Made by a program: the position numbers and the translations under genes
Source of the DNA: an uncultured Bacteroidales bacterium
GTDB taxonomy: Bacteria > Bacteroidota > Bacteroidia > Bacteroidales > Bacteroidaceae
NCBI GenBank assembly: GCA_937901185.1
Contig: CALCHR010000056.1
Location: forward strand, 1-27,779
Direction of reading: 5' to 3'
DNA length: 27,779 nt
The notes under the pieces: model-generated
What the model saw: the letters and a program-made list of their open reading frames with translations, nothing else
Told to the model about the DNA's origin: nothing
The model's database searches: none
Part shown: positions 14,770-20,634 of the stretch, in pieces
Layout of the letters: each line of letters opens with the position of its first letter
How positions within the stretch are numbered: the stretch's first letter is position 1

Positions 14770-15174
14770 TTAGCCCAGCCTTCTAAGTCCTCCGCCACCG
14801 GACTGTACTACGATATCTCCAAACTCAGAGAAAGTATCATTCTCCTGATTCCAGACGTAAGCGTAAGTATAGAAAACATTCGGTCTCGGAGTATCTGTAA
14901 TACAGTCTTCGATACTCTCAGTAGATTTCGAAACACAGAGCATGGACCAGCACTCCATACCCTCTAGCCACTCATGAGTAAGAGCATACACGAGTACCCC
15001 GTATTCTTCCTGGACTTCTTTTACCTTCGCCTGCAGAACCGGCTCATTGAACAAATAGAAGCCTGCGAAGCGTTCAAAGAACGTTGGCATATCTTCTTTC
15101 TCAAACTTTCTTATGTACGGCCTGTAGATGTCGAGCTTCTGTAAACATTGAATTGCTATTTCTTTCTGACTCAT
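14770..15174 (-). CDS. Unknown phage protein (134 aa)
   Basis: The N-terminal half is helical (MSQKEIAIQCLQKLDIYRPY; MPTFFERFAGFYLF) and the second half is strand-rich with aromatics (FYTYAYVWNQENDTFSEFG), ending in a glycine-rich tail (VVQSGGGGLRRLG). No family is recognised. AGGAGG lies 10 bases before the ATG. It is the last gene of a seven-gene unit. Confidence 0.76.
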   Translation of the reverse strand: MSQKEIAIQCLQKLDIYRPYIRKFEKEDMPTFFERFAGFYLFNEPVLQAKVKEVQEEYGVLVYALTHEWLEGMECWSMLCVSKSTESIEDCITDTPRPNVFYTYAYVWNQENDTFSEFGDIVVQSGGGGLRRLG

Positions 15175-15195
15175 CTTTCGTTTTCCTCCTAAGGA

Positions 15196-15438
15196 TTATT
15201 TGTAAAACCATTTATGCATCAAGTCATTCACATAGCATCTAGTGCCACGTGCAATAACATAGAAGCCACTTTCGCTTTTATAAACTCTAAGCTTTCTGTG
15301 AAATGCAAATCTTCCGGTCTGCTCCGAACATATGTACTGCAGAGTCAAGGTATCAGGATTCACACTTGTTTGAGGTGTCTGATAAAGAGTGCAACCATTG
15401 TTGCAGGAAATAAAGTCAGCTTCGCTGAGCTTCTTCAT
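15196..15438 (-). CDS. Unknown phage protein (80 aa)
   Basis: It begins MKKLSEADFISCNNGCTLYQ. Mostly strands (TLTLQYICSE, KLRVYKSESGFYVIARG) with a C-terminal helix (VNDLMHKWFYK). Four cysteines are present, not in a zinc-finger spacing. AAGGAGGAG lies 6 bases before the ATG, in addition to a second AAGGAGG further upstream in a hairpin loop at 15457-15484. Confidence 0.74.
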   Translation of the reverse strand: MKKLSEADFISCNNGCTLYQTPQTSVNPDTLTLQYICSEQTGRFAFHRKLRVYKSESGFYVIARGTRCYVNDLMHKWFYK

Positions 15439-15456
15439 ATGTACTCCTCCTTCGTG

Positions 15457-15484
15457 GAGTTGCCCCTCCTTAGAAAGGCAACTC
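15457..15484 (-). promoter_or_regulatory. Stem-loop at a gene junction, ribosome-site sequence in its loop
   Basis: On the minus strand GAGTTGCC pairs perfectly with GGCAACTC. The 12-base loop TTTCTAAGGAGG contains the stop codon of the 15470 gene and an AAGGAGG. No U-tract follows, so it is not an ordinary terminator. It may affect mRNA processing or translation of the next gene. Confidence 0.45.
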
Positions 15485-15646
15485 GTTACAGTCTCTTACT
15501 ACGTAGCCCTGGCCGTAGTCCTGCTGGAACTTATGAATAGCGTCCTGTCTGTTGTAAGCTTCTACGAAAGTTGATCTACGAGTATCGCCATACTTTACGT
15601 TGTGATCGTAATAAACGATCTTATAGGTTTTAGTCTCTCCCCACAT
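15470..15646 (-). CDS. Tiny beta-beta-alpha-beta protein (58 aa)
   Basis: Found by translating the gap. It begins MWGETKTYKIVYYDHNVKYG. Strands TYKIVYYDH and RRSTFVEA are followed by a helix (NRQDAIHKFQQDYG) and a strand (YVVRDCNEL), the same layout as the 14314 product and several others here. AAGGAG lies 9 bases before the ATG. Function unknown. The reading frame is supported by its fit between neighbours and its ribosome site. Confidence 0.75.
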   Translation of the reverse strand: MWGETKTYKIVYYDHNVKYGDTRRSTFVEAYNRQDAIHKFQQDYGQGYVVRDCNELPF

Positions 15647-15677
15647 GGTTATATTCTCCTTATGTATTAATTTTTTC

Positions 15678-15824
15678 TTACTGATTTACAAGCCAGTTGA
15701 TGTAGGCTCTAGCGGACATAACAGCAAAGCCTCCGTCCACCTTAATGATCATGTCGCTCTCGTTGTACTTATCGCTAATTCTCTTAGCTCTTTCTGCGTC
15801 AGCTCGTGTCTTAAAAATTTCCAT
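15678..15824 (-). CDS. Tiny conserved-type phage protein (48 aa)
   Basis: Found by translating the gap. The pattern IFKTRADAERAKRISDK then IIKVDGGFAVMSARAYINWL fits a type of short phage and Clostridial protein with a helix, a KV.GG(F/Y)..M strand pair and a C-terminal Y..W helix. No function is known to me. The ribosome site is weak (GAAAGG, about 13 bases before the ATG), so expression may be low. Confidence 0.68.
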   Translation of the reverse strand: MEIFKTRADAERAKRISDKYNESDMIIKVDGGFAVMSARAYINWLVNQ

Positions 15825-15856
15825 GATAACTTAAATACCTTTCTTTTTTCTTTTGT

Positions 15857-16072
15857 TTAAAATCTTCCGCCGTAGCTTTTATATTTCTCTGTAGCCGTAC
15901 TACGTGAGAGTGAAGTATATAGTATTGAAACTTCTTCTCTGTCCGACCAACCTACAACTCTCCAATAACGAATCACAGAGAAGAGTTCGAATTGCTCGAC
16001 CAAAGAAACTGATTCGTAGATATAGCAGTCGTTTCCAGATCGTGAGAGGTCAGTAGTAGAAATAACTTTCAT
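15857..16072 (-). CDS. Unknown phage protein (71 aa)
   Basis: It begins MKVISTTDLSRSGNDCYIYE. Strands and one central helix; Ser/Thr-rich near the end (YTSLSRSTATEKYKSYGGRF). An ATG five codons earlier is open, but it overlaps the upstream gene, and GGAGGG lies 7 bases before MKVIST, so I start there. Function unknown. Confidence 0.74.
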   Translation of the reverse strand: MKVISTTDLSRSGNDCYIYESVSLVEQFELFSVIRYWRVVGWSDREEVSILYTSLSRSTATEKYKSYGGRF

Positions 16073-16074
16073 AG

Positions 16075-16290
16075 TTAATCCCTCCAACCGTATTTCTTGT
16101 TGAGCTCGTTGTAATTATGAATCCAGTTTACTAGGATTGCCTGGGCAAGCTTATGAGAAAGCTCAGGACAAAACTCTTTGAGGTAAGGAGCAGCACCGAA
16201 CATATTAGTGATACCACTTTGTCTGATGTTCTCAAGTACCTGGTAATACTCTTCCCAATCTTCTCTGATTGGGTGTTTAGTTTCTTCCAT
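16075..16290 (-). CDS. Conserved-type small phage protein (71 aa)
   Basis: The central block ENIRQSGITNMFGAAPYLKE with the C-terminal VNWIHNYNELNKKYG is a pattern I have seen in short proteins of Clostridial genomes and phages, but I cannot give a family name or function. The fold appears all-helical. GGGAGG lies 9 bases before the ATG, which overlaps the upstream stop by one base. Confidence 0.78.
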   Translation of the reverse strand: MEETKHPIREDWEEYYQVLENIRQSGITNMFGAAPYLKEFCPELSHKLAQAILVNWIHNYNELNKKYGWRD

Positions 16291-16535
16291 TACTTATTAC
16301 CTCCCTTAAGGTTTTCGATCTTCAGATCTCCAAGTAGGATGTCAATAACCTGACTGCACTTGATCTCAGGATACTCGGCTCCAAGAGCTTGGCAAGCAGC
16401 CTGATGCTCACAGTAATTACACTTTATACAATGCTCCCAAACTTCACCAAGAGTTTTGAAACCACGTCGGGACTGGATAAGGCCTTCAGCATAATCAGTA
16501 AGAGAAAGACTACCTTCGTATTTTTTAAGTTCCAT
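16290..16535 (-). CDS. Small cysteine-rich protein (81 aa)
   Basis: CIKCNYCEHQAAC (about residues 36-48) gives a C..C..C....C cluster that could hold zinc or an iron-sulfur cluster, inside an otherwise helical protein. The frame is open from an ATG five codons earlier, but GAGGT lies 8 bases before the ATG of MELKKY and within the longer form, so I start at MELKKY. It is the first gene after the promoter at 16574-16602, about 32 bases from the expected transcript start. Confidence 0.74.
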   Translation of the reverse strand: MELKKYEGSLSLTDYAEGLIQSRRGFKTLGEVWEHCIKCNYCEHQAACQALGAEYPEIKCSQVIDILLGDLKIENLKGGNK

Positions 16536-16546
16536 TTGTGTGTACC

Positions 16547-16810
16547 TCATTTATCATTTGTTCTTACGTATATATTATAACATATTTTTGGTGATTTGTA
16601 AACTGACAAACTGCATGAAGTTTTAGGATTTTTTATAGCTTCTCCTGTATGTGTTGCATGGATGTCGGTGATTTCGGTATAGCCATCAGGCCAGACAGTT
16701 TTAAAATAACTTCTGGTAGTATCAATAAACTCTTCTAACTCATACCCGGAAGTGGATTCAGTATTAACCCGGATCCACCGTAAGGTATGAAATCTTATTA
16801 CTCCATTCAT
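16547..16810 (-). CDS. Unknown protein whose 3' end runs through the next promoter (87 aa)
   Basis: Not recognised. It begins MNGVIRFHTLRWIRVNTEST and is strand-rich to about residue 65. The last 20 or so residues are encoded by the promoter at 16574-16602: the -10 TATAAT is read in frame as Tyr78-Asn79. No terminator hairpin precedes this promoter, unlike most others here. The gene may have lost its own end and stop by a deletion that joined it to the promoter. The start overlaps the upstream stop as ATGA; GGGAG lies 11 bases before it. Confidence 0.6.
   Translation of the reverse strand: MNGVIRFHTLRWIRVNTESTSGYELEEFIDTTRSYFKTVWPDGYTEITDIHATHTGEAIKNPKTSCSLSVYKSPKICYNIYVRTNDK
16574..16602 (-). 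promoter_or_regulatory. Sigma-A-type promoter for the 16535-14770 cluster
   Basis: On the minus strand TTTACA, 17 bases, TATAAT, then ATATACGTAAG, with TG one base before the -10. The upstream GTTTGTCAG matches two other cassettes. Expected start about 16567. It lies inside the end of the 16547-16810 reading frame. Confidence 0.88.
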
Positions 16811-17136
16811 AAGGTCAGTAGCTCCCAGCCAAGATCAGGTAAGAAATTATACATTCGTACTTCTTCGTAGTATCCTCCGTCAAGGTAAGTTGAAATAGCT
16901 CTGAGGTTAGCGATATTACTATTACCCGTTACTTGGGCTGCAAGCATTGCTCCGCCCTCGAAGCGAAGTATTAGCCACTCCTTAAATCTCATAGTTTCTC
17001 CGATCTCTTTCTGATAGACTTCGTACTCAATCTTCTCGATTAACGATCCTGCTGGTTTCATCTGAAATACTCCATCAAGAGCTTCGATAAATCTTTTCTT
17101 CTCGGACCACATAGCAACTTTTTCTTCAAACGTCAT
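16807..17136 (-). CDS. Unknown phage protein (109 aa)
   Basis: The N-terminal half is helical and charged (MTFEEKVAMWSEKKRFIEAL, KIEYEVYQKEIGETMRFKEW); the second half is strand-rich (LILRFEGGAMLAAQVTG, YEEVRMYNFLPDLGWELL). The layout fits a small alpha/beta domain, not recognised. AGGAGG lies 8 bases before the ATG. It is the first gene after the promoter at 17169. Confidence 0.77.
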   Translation of the reverse strand: MTFEEKVAMWSEKKRFIEALDGVFQMKPAGSLIEKIEYEVYQKEIGETMRFKEWLILRFEGGAMLAAQVTGNSNIANLRAISTYLDGGYYEEVRMYNFLPDLGWELLTL

Positions 17137-17168
17137 TTCTGTATCCTCCTAAATTATTTTATAACTAT

Positions 17169-17197
17169 ATTATATCATAAAAAGAAAACTCTGTATG
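17169..17197 (-). promoter_or_regulatory. Promoter for the 17136-16547 pair
   Basis: TATAAT on the minus strand (17174-17169) follows TATGA. The hexamer 17 bases upstream is CATACA, inside the preceding terminator hairpin. The -35 is weak but ends in ACA. Confidence 0.58.
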
Positions 17198-17219
17198 CTG
17201 ACATTACTTACAGAGTTTT
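17177..17219 (-). terminator. Rho-independent terminator after the 20317-17233 cluster
   Basis: On the minus strand AAAACTCTGTA pairs perfectly with TACAGAGTTTT across a 13-base loop and is followed by CTTTTTAT. It starts 14 bases after the stop at 17233 and overlaps the -35 region of the next promoter. Confidence 0.82.
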
Positions 17220-17232
17220 ATTATTTTATTAG

Positions 17233-17610
17233 TTAATACCACTGAGACCAGATAGCATATTTAAAGTCAGTGTTCTTCGGATACTCTCCGGTGTACTCTT
17301 TATAGAGCTCTGACATCTTACTAACAAGTTCCTGAGAAAGAACACCACTAGGCATGTTCAACTCAATGAACTCATTAGAGTCACCGAGCGTGCCGCCATC
17401 TACATACTTATCTACCTGGATAAGTCTAGCGAACTCACCGCACATACCATCGTAGACCAGAAGAAGCTTTCCCTCTCTGTCCCATCTATGATAGTTATAC
17501 TCATCAAGTTCCGGATACTTCTCTTCAAGAGCATGACACTTTTCGAAACCGTCTAAATCTCGGTCAAGCTCCAGAGTAAGCCCAGTAAGGATTCTACATT
17601 CTACACTCAT
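17233..17610 (-). CDS. Unknown phage protein (125 aa)
   Basis: It begins MSVECRILTGLTLELDRDLD. Alternating strands and helices follow (GKLLLVYDGMCGEFARLIQV; LVSKMSELYKEYTGEYPKN), ending FKYAIWSQWY. It resembles small alpha/beta phage proteins but no family is named. It lies 3 bases after the stop of the 59-residue gene upstream, with GGAGG inside the end of that gene, and is the last of twelve genes in its unit. Confidence 0.77.
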   Translation of the reverse strand: MSVECRILTGLTLELDRDLDGFEKCHALEEKYPELDEYNYHRWDREGKLLLVYDGMCGEFARLIQVDKYVDGGTLGDSNEFIELNMPSGVLSQELVSKMSELYKEYTGEYPKNTDFKYAIWSQWY

Positions 17611-17613
17611 GAG

Positions 17614-17793
17614 TTAATCCTCCTGCGGTACTACCGGATTAGAAAGTCGCTTCTGAACAAGCTCAAGCTTTTCTTCCACAGGACGAAGCCAGCGTAGGAT
17701 ATTACAGTCGCCACTCTCACTAGCTACATAATCCATAACATCTCTGAGGTCAATGAGTGCTGCATCAATAAGATCTTTAGTAGGTGTAGTCAT
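17614..17793 (-). CDS. Tiny helical protein (59 aa)
   Basis: Found by translating the gap. It begins MTTPTKDLIDAALIDLRDVM. Two helices, one with regular hydrophobics (LIDAALIDLRDVMDYV) and one Leu/Glu-rich (WLRPVEEKLELVQKRL), suggest a helical hairpin. GGAG lies 7 bases before the ATG, which overlaps the upstream stop as ATGA. Function unknown. Confidence 0.75.
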   Translation of the reverse strand: MTTPTKDLIDAALIDLRDVMDYVASESGDCNILRWLRPVEEKLELVQKRLSNPVVPQED

Positions 17794-18044
17794 CTCAGTT
17801 CTCCTTTTTCTTCTTTAAGCTTATCGTAAGTTTCTCTTGCAAGCGCTTCGTCAGCGAAAACGTTCTTGTTCCAGGTGTAAGTCTTGTTGAAGTTATGATG
17901 CCCTCTCAACTTAATCTGGACACTCCTGGTAGTGAAGCCGACCATCTGTACTTTATCTTTCCCAAGACAAAGAGGTCGACCATTGTAGCACTCGATGTAC
18001 CACACTTCATCTCCGGGATAACACGGGAATTCATACTTAATCAT
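17790..18044 (-). CDS. Unknown phage protein (84 aa)
   Basis: PCYPGDEVWYIECYNG and then a run of strands with a C-terminal helix (DEALARETYDKLKEEKG) matches the layout of short phage proteins that start with a GD.V(W/Y) barrel and end in an (E/D)EA...Y..L helix. Such proteins are common in Clostridial phages, function unknown. The start at MIKYEF is set by AAGGAG 8 bases upstream; an earlier ATG lies inside the upstream gene. The 8-base overlap with that gene (ATGATTAA) indicates coupling. Confidence 0.77.
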   Translation of the reverse strand: MIKYEFPCYPGDEVWYIECYNGRPLCLGKDKVQMVGFTTRSVQIKLRGHHNFNKTYTWNKNVFADEALARETYDKLKEEKGELR

Positions 18045-18351
18045 CTGTAGGCTCCTTACTAAAATCAATATACTTTGCTAGATATCTAAGCTTGCTCTCC
18101 AGAATCTCATTAGCTTCGCGGAGTGCATCAACTTTTTCTACGAGAGCATCATACTTCTCAGACTTCTCCTCGAGTGTCTTAATCCGCTCTTCACTATACT
18201 CAAGTCTTGAAACAACAAGCCAGATAGTGGCAGCAAGCAACCAGCCAAGACCCCAGATGTCGTCTCCAATAGCCAGATAATAAATGCTAAGCCCAAGATT
18301 TACAAGTCCTACAAGCACGCTAAACCACTGTGATTTAAAATAACTTTTCAT
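18037..18351 (-). CDS. Small membrane protein with coiled-coil tail (104 aa)
   Basis: Two hydrophobic stretches (about residues 10-28, FSVLVGLVNLGLSIYYLAI, and 33-49, WGLGWLLAATIWLVVSR) are membrane segments joined by a short acidic loop. A charged coiled-coil follows (about 52-95; heptads in KTLEEKSEKYDALVEKVDAL) and an acidic tail. It would sit in the host inner membrane with the coiled-coil on one side. A holin is possible by size but a long coiled-coil tail is not typical, and no lysin gene is near; a membrane anchor is as likely. AAGGAG lies 8 bases before the ATG. Confidence 0.8.
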   Translation of the reverse strand: MKSYFKSQWFSVLVGLVNLGLSIYYLAIGDDIWGLGWLLAATIWLVVSRLEYSEERIKTLEEKSEKYDALVEKVDALREANEILESKLRYLAKYIDFSKEPTDD

Positions 18352-18353
18352 CT

Positions 18354-18581
18354 TTAGTTCTCCTTAAACGTAATTGCTGCAATCTCAGAGACTGCGATAG
18401 TAGTTGTTCCGAAAGTAATGTTCGAAACTGCCGGCTTTTCATAGCCTAGGCTATTCTCAATACCTTTTCTCATATCCTCGATCCCCTTGAAGGCTCGGGT
18501 ATTTTTCTTATCTATCTTTAGAGTATCTTCTACAACCGCTCCGGATTTGAGGATACAGGTCATCTTTACTTTCTTTTTCAT
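18354..18581 (-). CDS. Unknown phage protein (75 aa)
   Basis: Basic N-terminus (MKKKVKMTCILKSGAVVEDT), a helix (EDMRKGIENSLGYE) and a final strand pair (NITFGTTTIAVSEIAAITFK). The alternating hydrophobics at the end fit a beta-sheet edge. GGGGGA lies 7 bases before the ATG, which overlaps the upstream stop by one base (TAATG). Function unknown. Confidence 0.74.
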   Translation of the reverse strand: MKKKVKMTCILKSGAVVEDTLKIDKKNTRAFKGIEDMRKGIENSLGYEKPAVSNITFGTTTIAVSEIAAITFKEN

Positions 18582-18880
18582 TAATCAGTCCCCCATCTAA
18601 TAAGAAAGTTGTTTGCACGATCACACGGACCATCCCTATAGATATGCTCAGCTTCAAAGCCATAATCACAAGTAAGTATTCTTACTACTTCCTTTCCGAT
18701 ATTTACAATAGTCTCAGTAAGCATACCAGTAGTTACGTCATCGAAACTCACAGCTGCTCTAAACTTTCCTTTTCCGATAGCTTCATCAATTATTGGTTCG
18801 ACACTGTTAGTAATAAACTCTTTAGCAATCTGAGTAATACGTTCCATAGTCTGTTCTCTTGCTTGTGCTGCTGTAATCAT
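18581..18880 (-). CDS. Unknown phage protein (99 aa)
   Basis: A long N-terminal helix (TAAQAREQTMERITQIAKEF), then VSFDDVTTGMLTETIVNIGK and a C-terminal stretch with YGFEAEHIYRDGP and a final strand (NFLIRW). This helix-then-alpha/beta shape is seen in small phage proteins of unknown role. GGGAG lies 6-7 bases before the ATG. Confidence 0.75.
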   Translation of the reverse strand: MITAAQAREQTMERITQIAKEFITNSVEPIIDEAIGKGKFRAAVSFDDVTTGMLTETIVNIGKEVVRILTCDYGFEAEHIYRDGPCDRANNFLIRWGTD

Positions 18881-18881
18881 T

Positions 18882-19061
18882 TTAATCTCCCTTACATCTA
18901 AATCTTTTGGCTCTTATATCTTTATTAGTAGCAAAAGCTGCGTACTCATTATTATACAGTGCAGCTCCACACCATTTTGCAATTCTCTTAGAAGGAGCGT
19001 CTGTAAAGTAATAAATAGAAGCATCTGCCTTTAATCTTACTATATAAGTTTTAACTTTCAT
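18882..19061 (-). CDS. Tiny beta-beta-alpha-type protein (59 aa)
   Basis: VKTYIVRLKADASIYYFTDA (two strands) is followed by a helix (SKRIAKWCGAALYNN) and a basic end (RAKRFRCKGD). It belongs to the same general shape as the 14314, 15470 and 19051 products. The start is at MKVKTY, 7 bases after GAGG, four codons after an earlier ATG with no site. It overlaps the upstream gene by 11 bases. Function unknown. Confidence 0.74.
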   Translation of the reverse strand: MKVKTYIVRLKADASIYYFTDAPSKRIAKWCGAALYNNEYAAFATNKDIRAKRFRCKGD

Positions 19062-19224
19062 CTTTGACCTCACCTATAATATAAAAATCTCCGGTTCCGA
19101 GTTTATCCGAAAGTCGGTTAGAAGCAATCCTTACTGCCTGAGTACCGGACTCTGCCATAACGTTAATCTTATATTCCTTACCTGAAGGCTTTCGAAAGCC
19201 TTCAACAAAAGTTTTGTATTCCAT
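19051..19224 (-). CDS. Tiny beta-beta-alpha-beta protein (57 aa)
   Basis: Found by translating the gap. It begins MEYKTFVEGFRKPSGKEYKI. YKTFVEGF and KEYKINVMAES (strands), an Ala-rich helix (GTQAVRIASNRLSDKLG) and DFYIIGEV (strand) give the same fold layout as its neighbours. A 22-bp perfect palindrome at 19183-19204 lies in the first codons. It starts one base inside the upstream stop (TAATG). No strong ribosome site is seen there, so translation may depend on coupling. Confidence 0.73.
   Translation of the reverse strand: MEYKTFVEGFRKPSGKEYKINVMAESGTQAVRIASNRLSDKLGTGDFYIIGEVKDES
19183..19204. repeat. 22-bp perfect palindrome in the start of a coding region
   Basis: GAAGGCTTTCGAAAGCCTTC (19184-19203) is its own reverse complement and is extended by one more pair on each side. 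It lies about 20-41 bases after the start of the 19051-19224 gene. As RNA it could form a tight hairpin near the start; as DNA it could be a dimeric binding site. Confidence 0.6.
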
Positions 19225-19421
19225 TACTCGTCGTCCTCGCCGTCATTCACAATATAGTATTCATCGTAAGGATTTTTCCAAGTAGATGCTTGAGCCATTC
19301 TAATCGCCTTGCACTCAGACTCTGCAAAGAAGGTACGACGTCTTATAATAAATTCTTCATTAGGTCCACTCGGATATTTTACCATACCAACGGTATATTC
19401 CTTCTGATCATCGATACCCAT
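19224..19421 (-). CDS. Small beta-beta-alpha-type protein (65 aa)
   Basis: KEYTVGMVKYPSGPNEEFII (two strands with a turn), an A.S..A helix (FFAESECKAIRMAQASTW) and YYIVNDGEDDE at the end resemble the neighbouring tiny proteins, with an acidic tail. GGAGGATGACTAA precedes the ATG at suitable spacing. Function unknown. Confidence 0.76.
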   Translation of the reverse strand: MGIDDQKEYTVGMVKYPSGPNEEFIIRRRTFFAESECKAIRMAQASTWKNPYDEYYIVNDGEDDE

Positions 19422-19796
19422 TTAGTCATCCTCCGGTTGATCGTGATTAGTCATATACTTTCCACAGTGCGGGCAAAACTTAGAAGCCGTCGAGTTTCCG
19501 CGATAATCGTTGAGTGCACTGTAGCCACAGTTAGAACATCTGTAGACCGGGTCAACTAAAGAGAAAAGCCACTCAGCTTGAGTATCCTTAAGTTCCTTAG
19601 GCTCGACTACTGCGATAACTTCCCAAGATACGTCTTCTGAAATCTTATTTCTCTTCCAGATGTAAGCTGCCTGCTCTTCTGCGTATTCTTTCCAATGATA
19701 AATCTGAGCTTTTCTAATTTGCTCATCAAACAAATTAGATCCACACCAGTAGAGCCCACCAGAAGTCTTTATTACCCAATGTCCTTTTGTTTTCAT
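19422..19796 (-). CDS. Protein with C-terminal zinc-ribbon (124 aa)
   Basis: The N-terminal domain begins MKTKGHWVIKTSGGLYWCGS and has an Ala-rich helix (KEYAEEQAAYIWKR), a strand-strand-helix-strand unit. The C-terminus is a classical zinc ribbon: CSNCG (about residues 87-91) and CPHCG (about 108-112). The fusion suggests a nucleic-acid or protein-binding adaptor; substrate unknown. The frame is open 38 codons further, but AAGGAGG lies 7 bases before MKTKGH and the extension would overlap the upstream gene, so I start at MKTKGH. Confidence 0.8.
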   Translation of the reverse strand: MKTKGHWVIKTSGGLYWCGSNLFDEQIRKAQIYHWKEYAEEQAAYIWKRNKISEDVSWEVIAVVEPKELKDTQAEWLFSLVDPVYRCSNCGYSALNDYRGNSTASKFCPHCGKYMTNHDQPEDD

Positions 19797-19797
19797 C

Positions 19798-20097
19798 TCA
19801 GACCTCCTTAAAACCTTCTGTATCGCATTTTGTCTCAGGGCCCTGTAAAGTATCAGCCCCCGCAGCTTCATCGCGACACGTAAAGTTTTTGGATACTGCA
19901 GGACCTTCAAAGCAACTTTCCTTATAAAAGCTGTTGCTGCCTACGAGCTTATAACAGGGACCATTATAATCCCTACGTTCTTCCACTATACCCGTAGTAC
20001 CTTCAAGTCCCTTGAGTCCGCAAGAACAAGTATTATGAAACTTATTCTTAAACTTGACTACGTCGCCTACGTTATATTTATAAGTAATAGTTCTCAT
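19798..20097 (-). CDS. Small SH3-like protein with cysteines (99 aa)
   Basis: TYKYNVGDVVKFKNKF and later TGIVEERRDYNGPCYKLVGS are the typical opening and second strand block of small beta-barrels (SH3-like) in phages. CSCG is present but has no second CxxC, so zinc binding is uncertain. The frame is open 15 codons earlier; the start at MRTITY is preferred because AAGGA lies about 8 bases before it. Function unknown. Confidence 0.77.
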   Translation of the reverse strand: MRTITYKYNVGDVVKFKNKFHNTCSCGLKGLEGTTGIVEERRDYNGPCYKLVGSNSFYKESCFEGPAVSKNFTCRDEAAGADTLQGPETKCDTEGFKEV

Positions 20098-20110
20098 TAT
20101 GTAGTCCTTC

Positions 20111-20317
20111 TTAATTCCGCATCTGCTGCAAAACATTATCAAGGAGTTTCTTAACTGCCTTTACTTTGTAGCCAGTTTCCCAAGTGATCTGATCGAGAAC
20201 TGTGTCACAGTCCTTAAATTCATCAAGGCCCTCTCGAATTGCTGCAACAACTTCCTGAATAGTCTGGTCTCGAAGCTGACGCTCTTCAGTAGTCAAAACT
20301 CTAGTTTTATTTGTCAT
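20111..20317 (-). CDS. Small helical protein, first gene of a twelve-gene unit (68 aa)
   Basis: All-helical by eye (TTEERQLRDQTIQEVVAAIR, then YKVKAVKKLLDNVLQQMRN). The C-terminal region reads like a helix-turn-helix (TVLDQITWETGYKVKAVKKL: helix, GY turn, helix), which might bind DNA, but this is a guess. GAGG lies about 9 bases before the ATG. It is the first gene downstream of the promoter at 20376. Confidence 0.75.
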   Translation of the reverse strand: MTNKTRVLTTEERQLRDQTIQEVVAAIREGLDEFKDCDTVLDQITWETGYKVKAVKKLLDNVLQQMRN

Positions 20318-20362
20318 AGTAATAGCCTCTTTTCTTATGTAGTTTTATTAAGTAGTGCTTTT

Positions 20363-20420
20363 CGTTTACATTTATATTATACCGCATATTTATTACGTGG
20401 ATGTTATATAAATGTAAACG
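20363..20420. repeat. 15-bp perfect inverted repeat flanking a promoter
   Basis: CGTTTACATTTATAT (20363-20377) and its exact reverse complement (20406-20420) are 28 bases apart. The TATAAT of the promoter overlaps one arm at its first bases and lies between the arms. There is no U-tract, so it is not a normal terminator. It could be a repressor or activator site. Confidence 0.65.
20376..20381 (-). promoter_or_regulatory. Promoter -10 for the 20317-17233 cluster
   Basis: TATAATATAAATGTAA on the minus strand matches the other promoters from the -10 onward. The hexamer 17 bases upstream (ACATCC) is a poor -35, so an activator or the flanking inverted repeat may matter. A TTTACA lies further upstream inside one arm. 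Confidence 0.55.
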
Positions 20421-20433
20421 AATTGTAAATAAG

Positions 20434-20598
20434 TTAATCTTCAGAGTCCTCATCAAGATCGATTTCATTTGCGATGAGCATACCGATTACATCATCTTCG
20501 CTCATCCACTTAAGACACATCATTACAACATCTTTAGGATTAAGAAGTCCTTCCTCAATCATCTCAAGAAGTTTGTTAGTTGCTTTACGTACATCCAT
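20434..20598 (-). CDS. Tiny helical phage protein (54 aa)
   Basis: Found by translating the gap. It begins MDVRKATNKLLEMIEEGLLN. The pattern LL.MIEEG.L.P..V...CLKWMSEDDV..M is one I recall in short phage proteins of Gram-positive hosts, of unknown function; the acidic end is EIDLDEDSED. GGAGG lies 9 bases before the ATG. It is transcribed alone from the promoter at 20635, with no clear terminator before the next promoter. Confidence 0.78.
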   Translation of the reverse strand: MDVRKATNKLLEMIEEGLLNPKDVVMMCLKWMSEDDVIGMLIANEIDLDEDSED

Positions 20599-20634
20599 TA
20601 TTAAGTTCCTCCGCTTAATTTATCTTACGTATAT

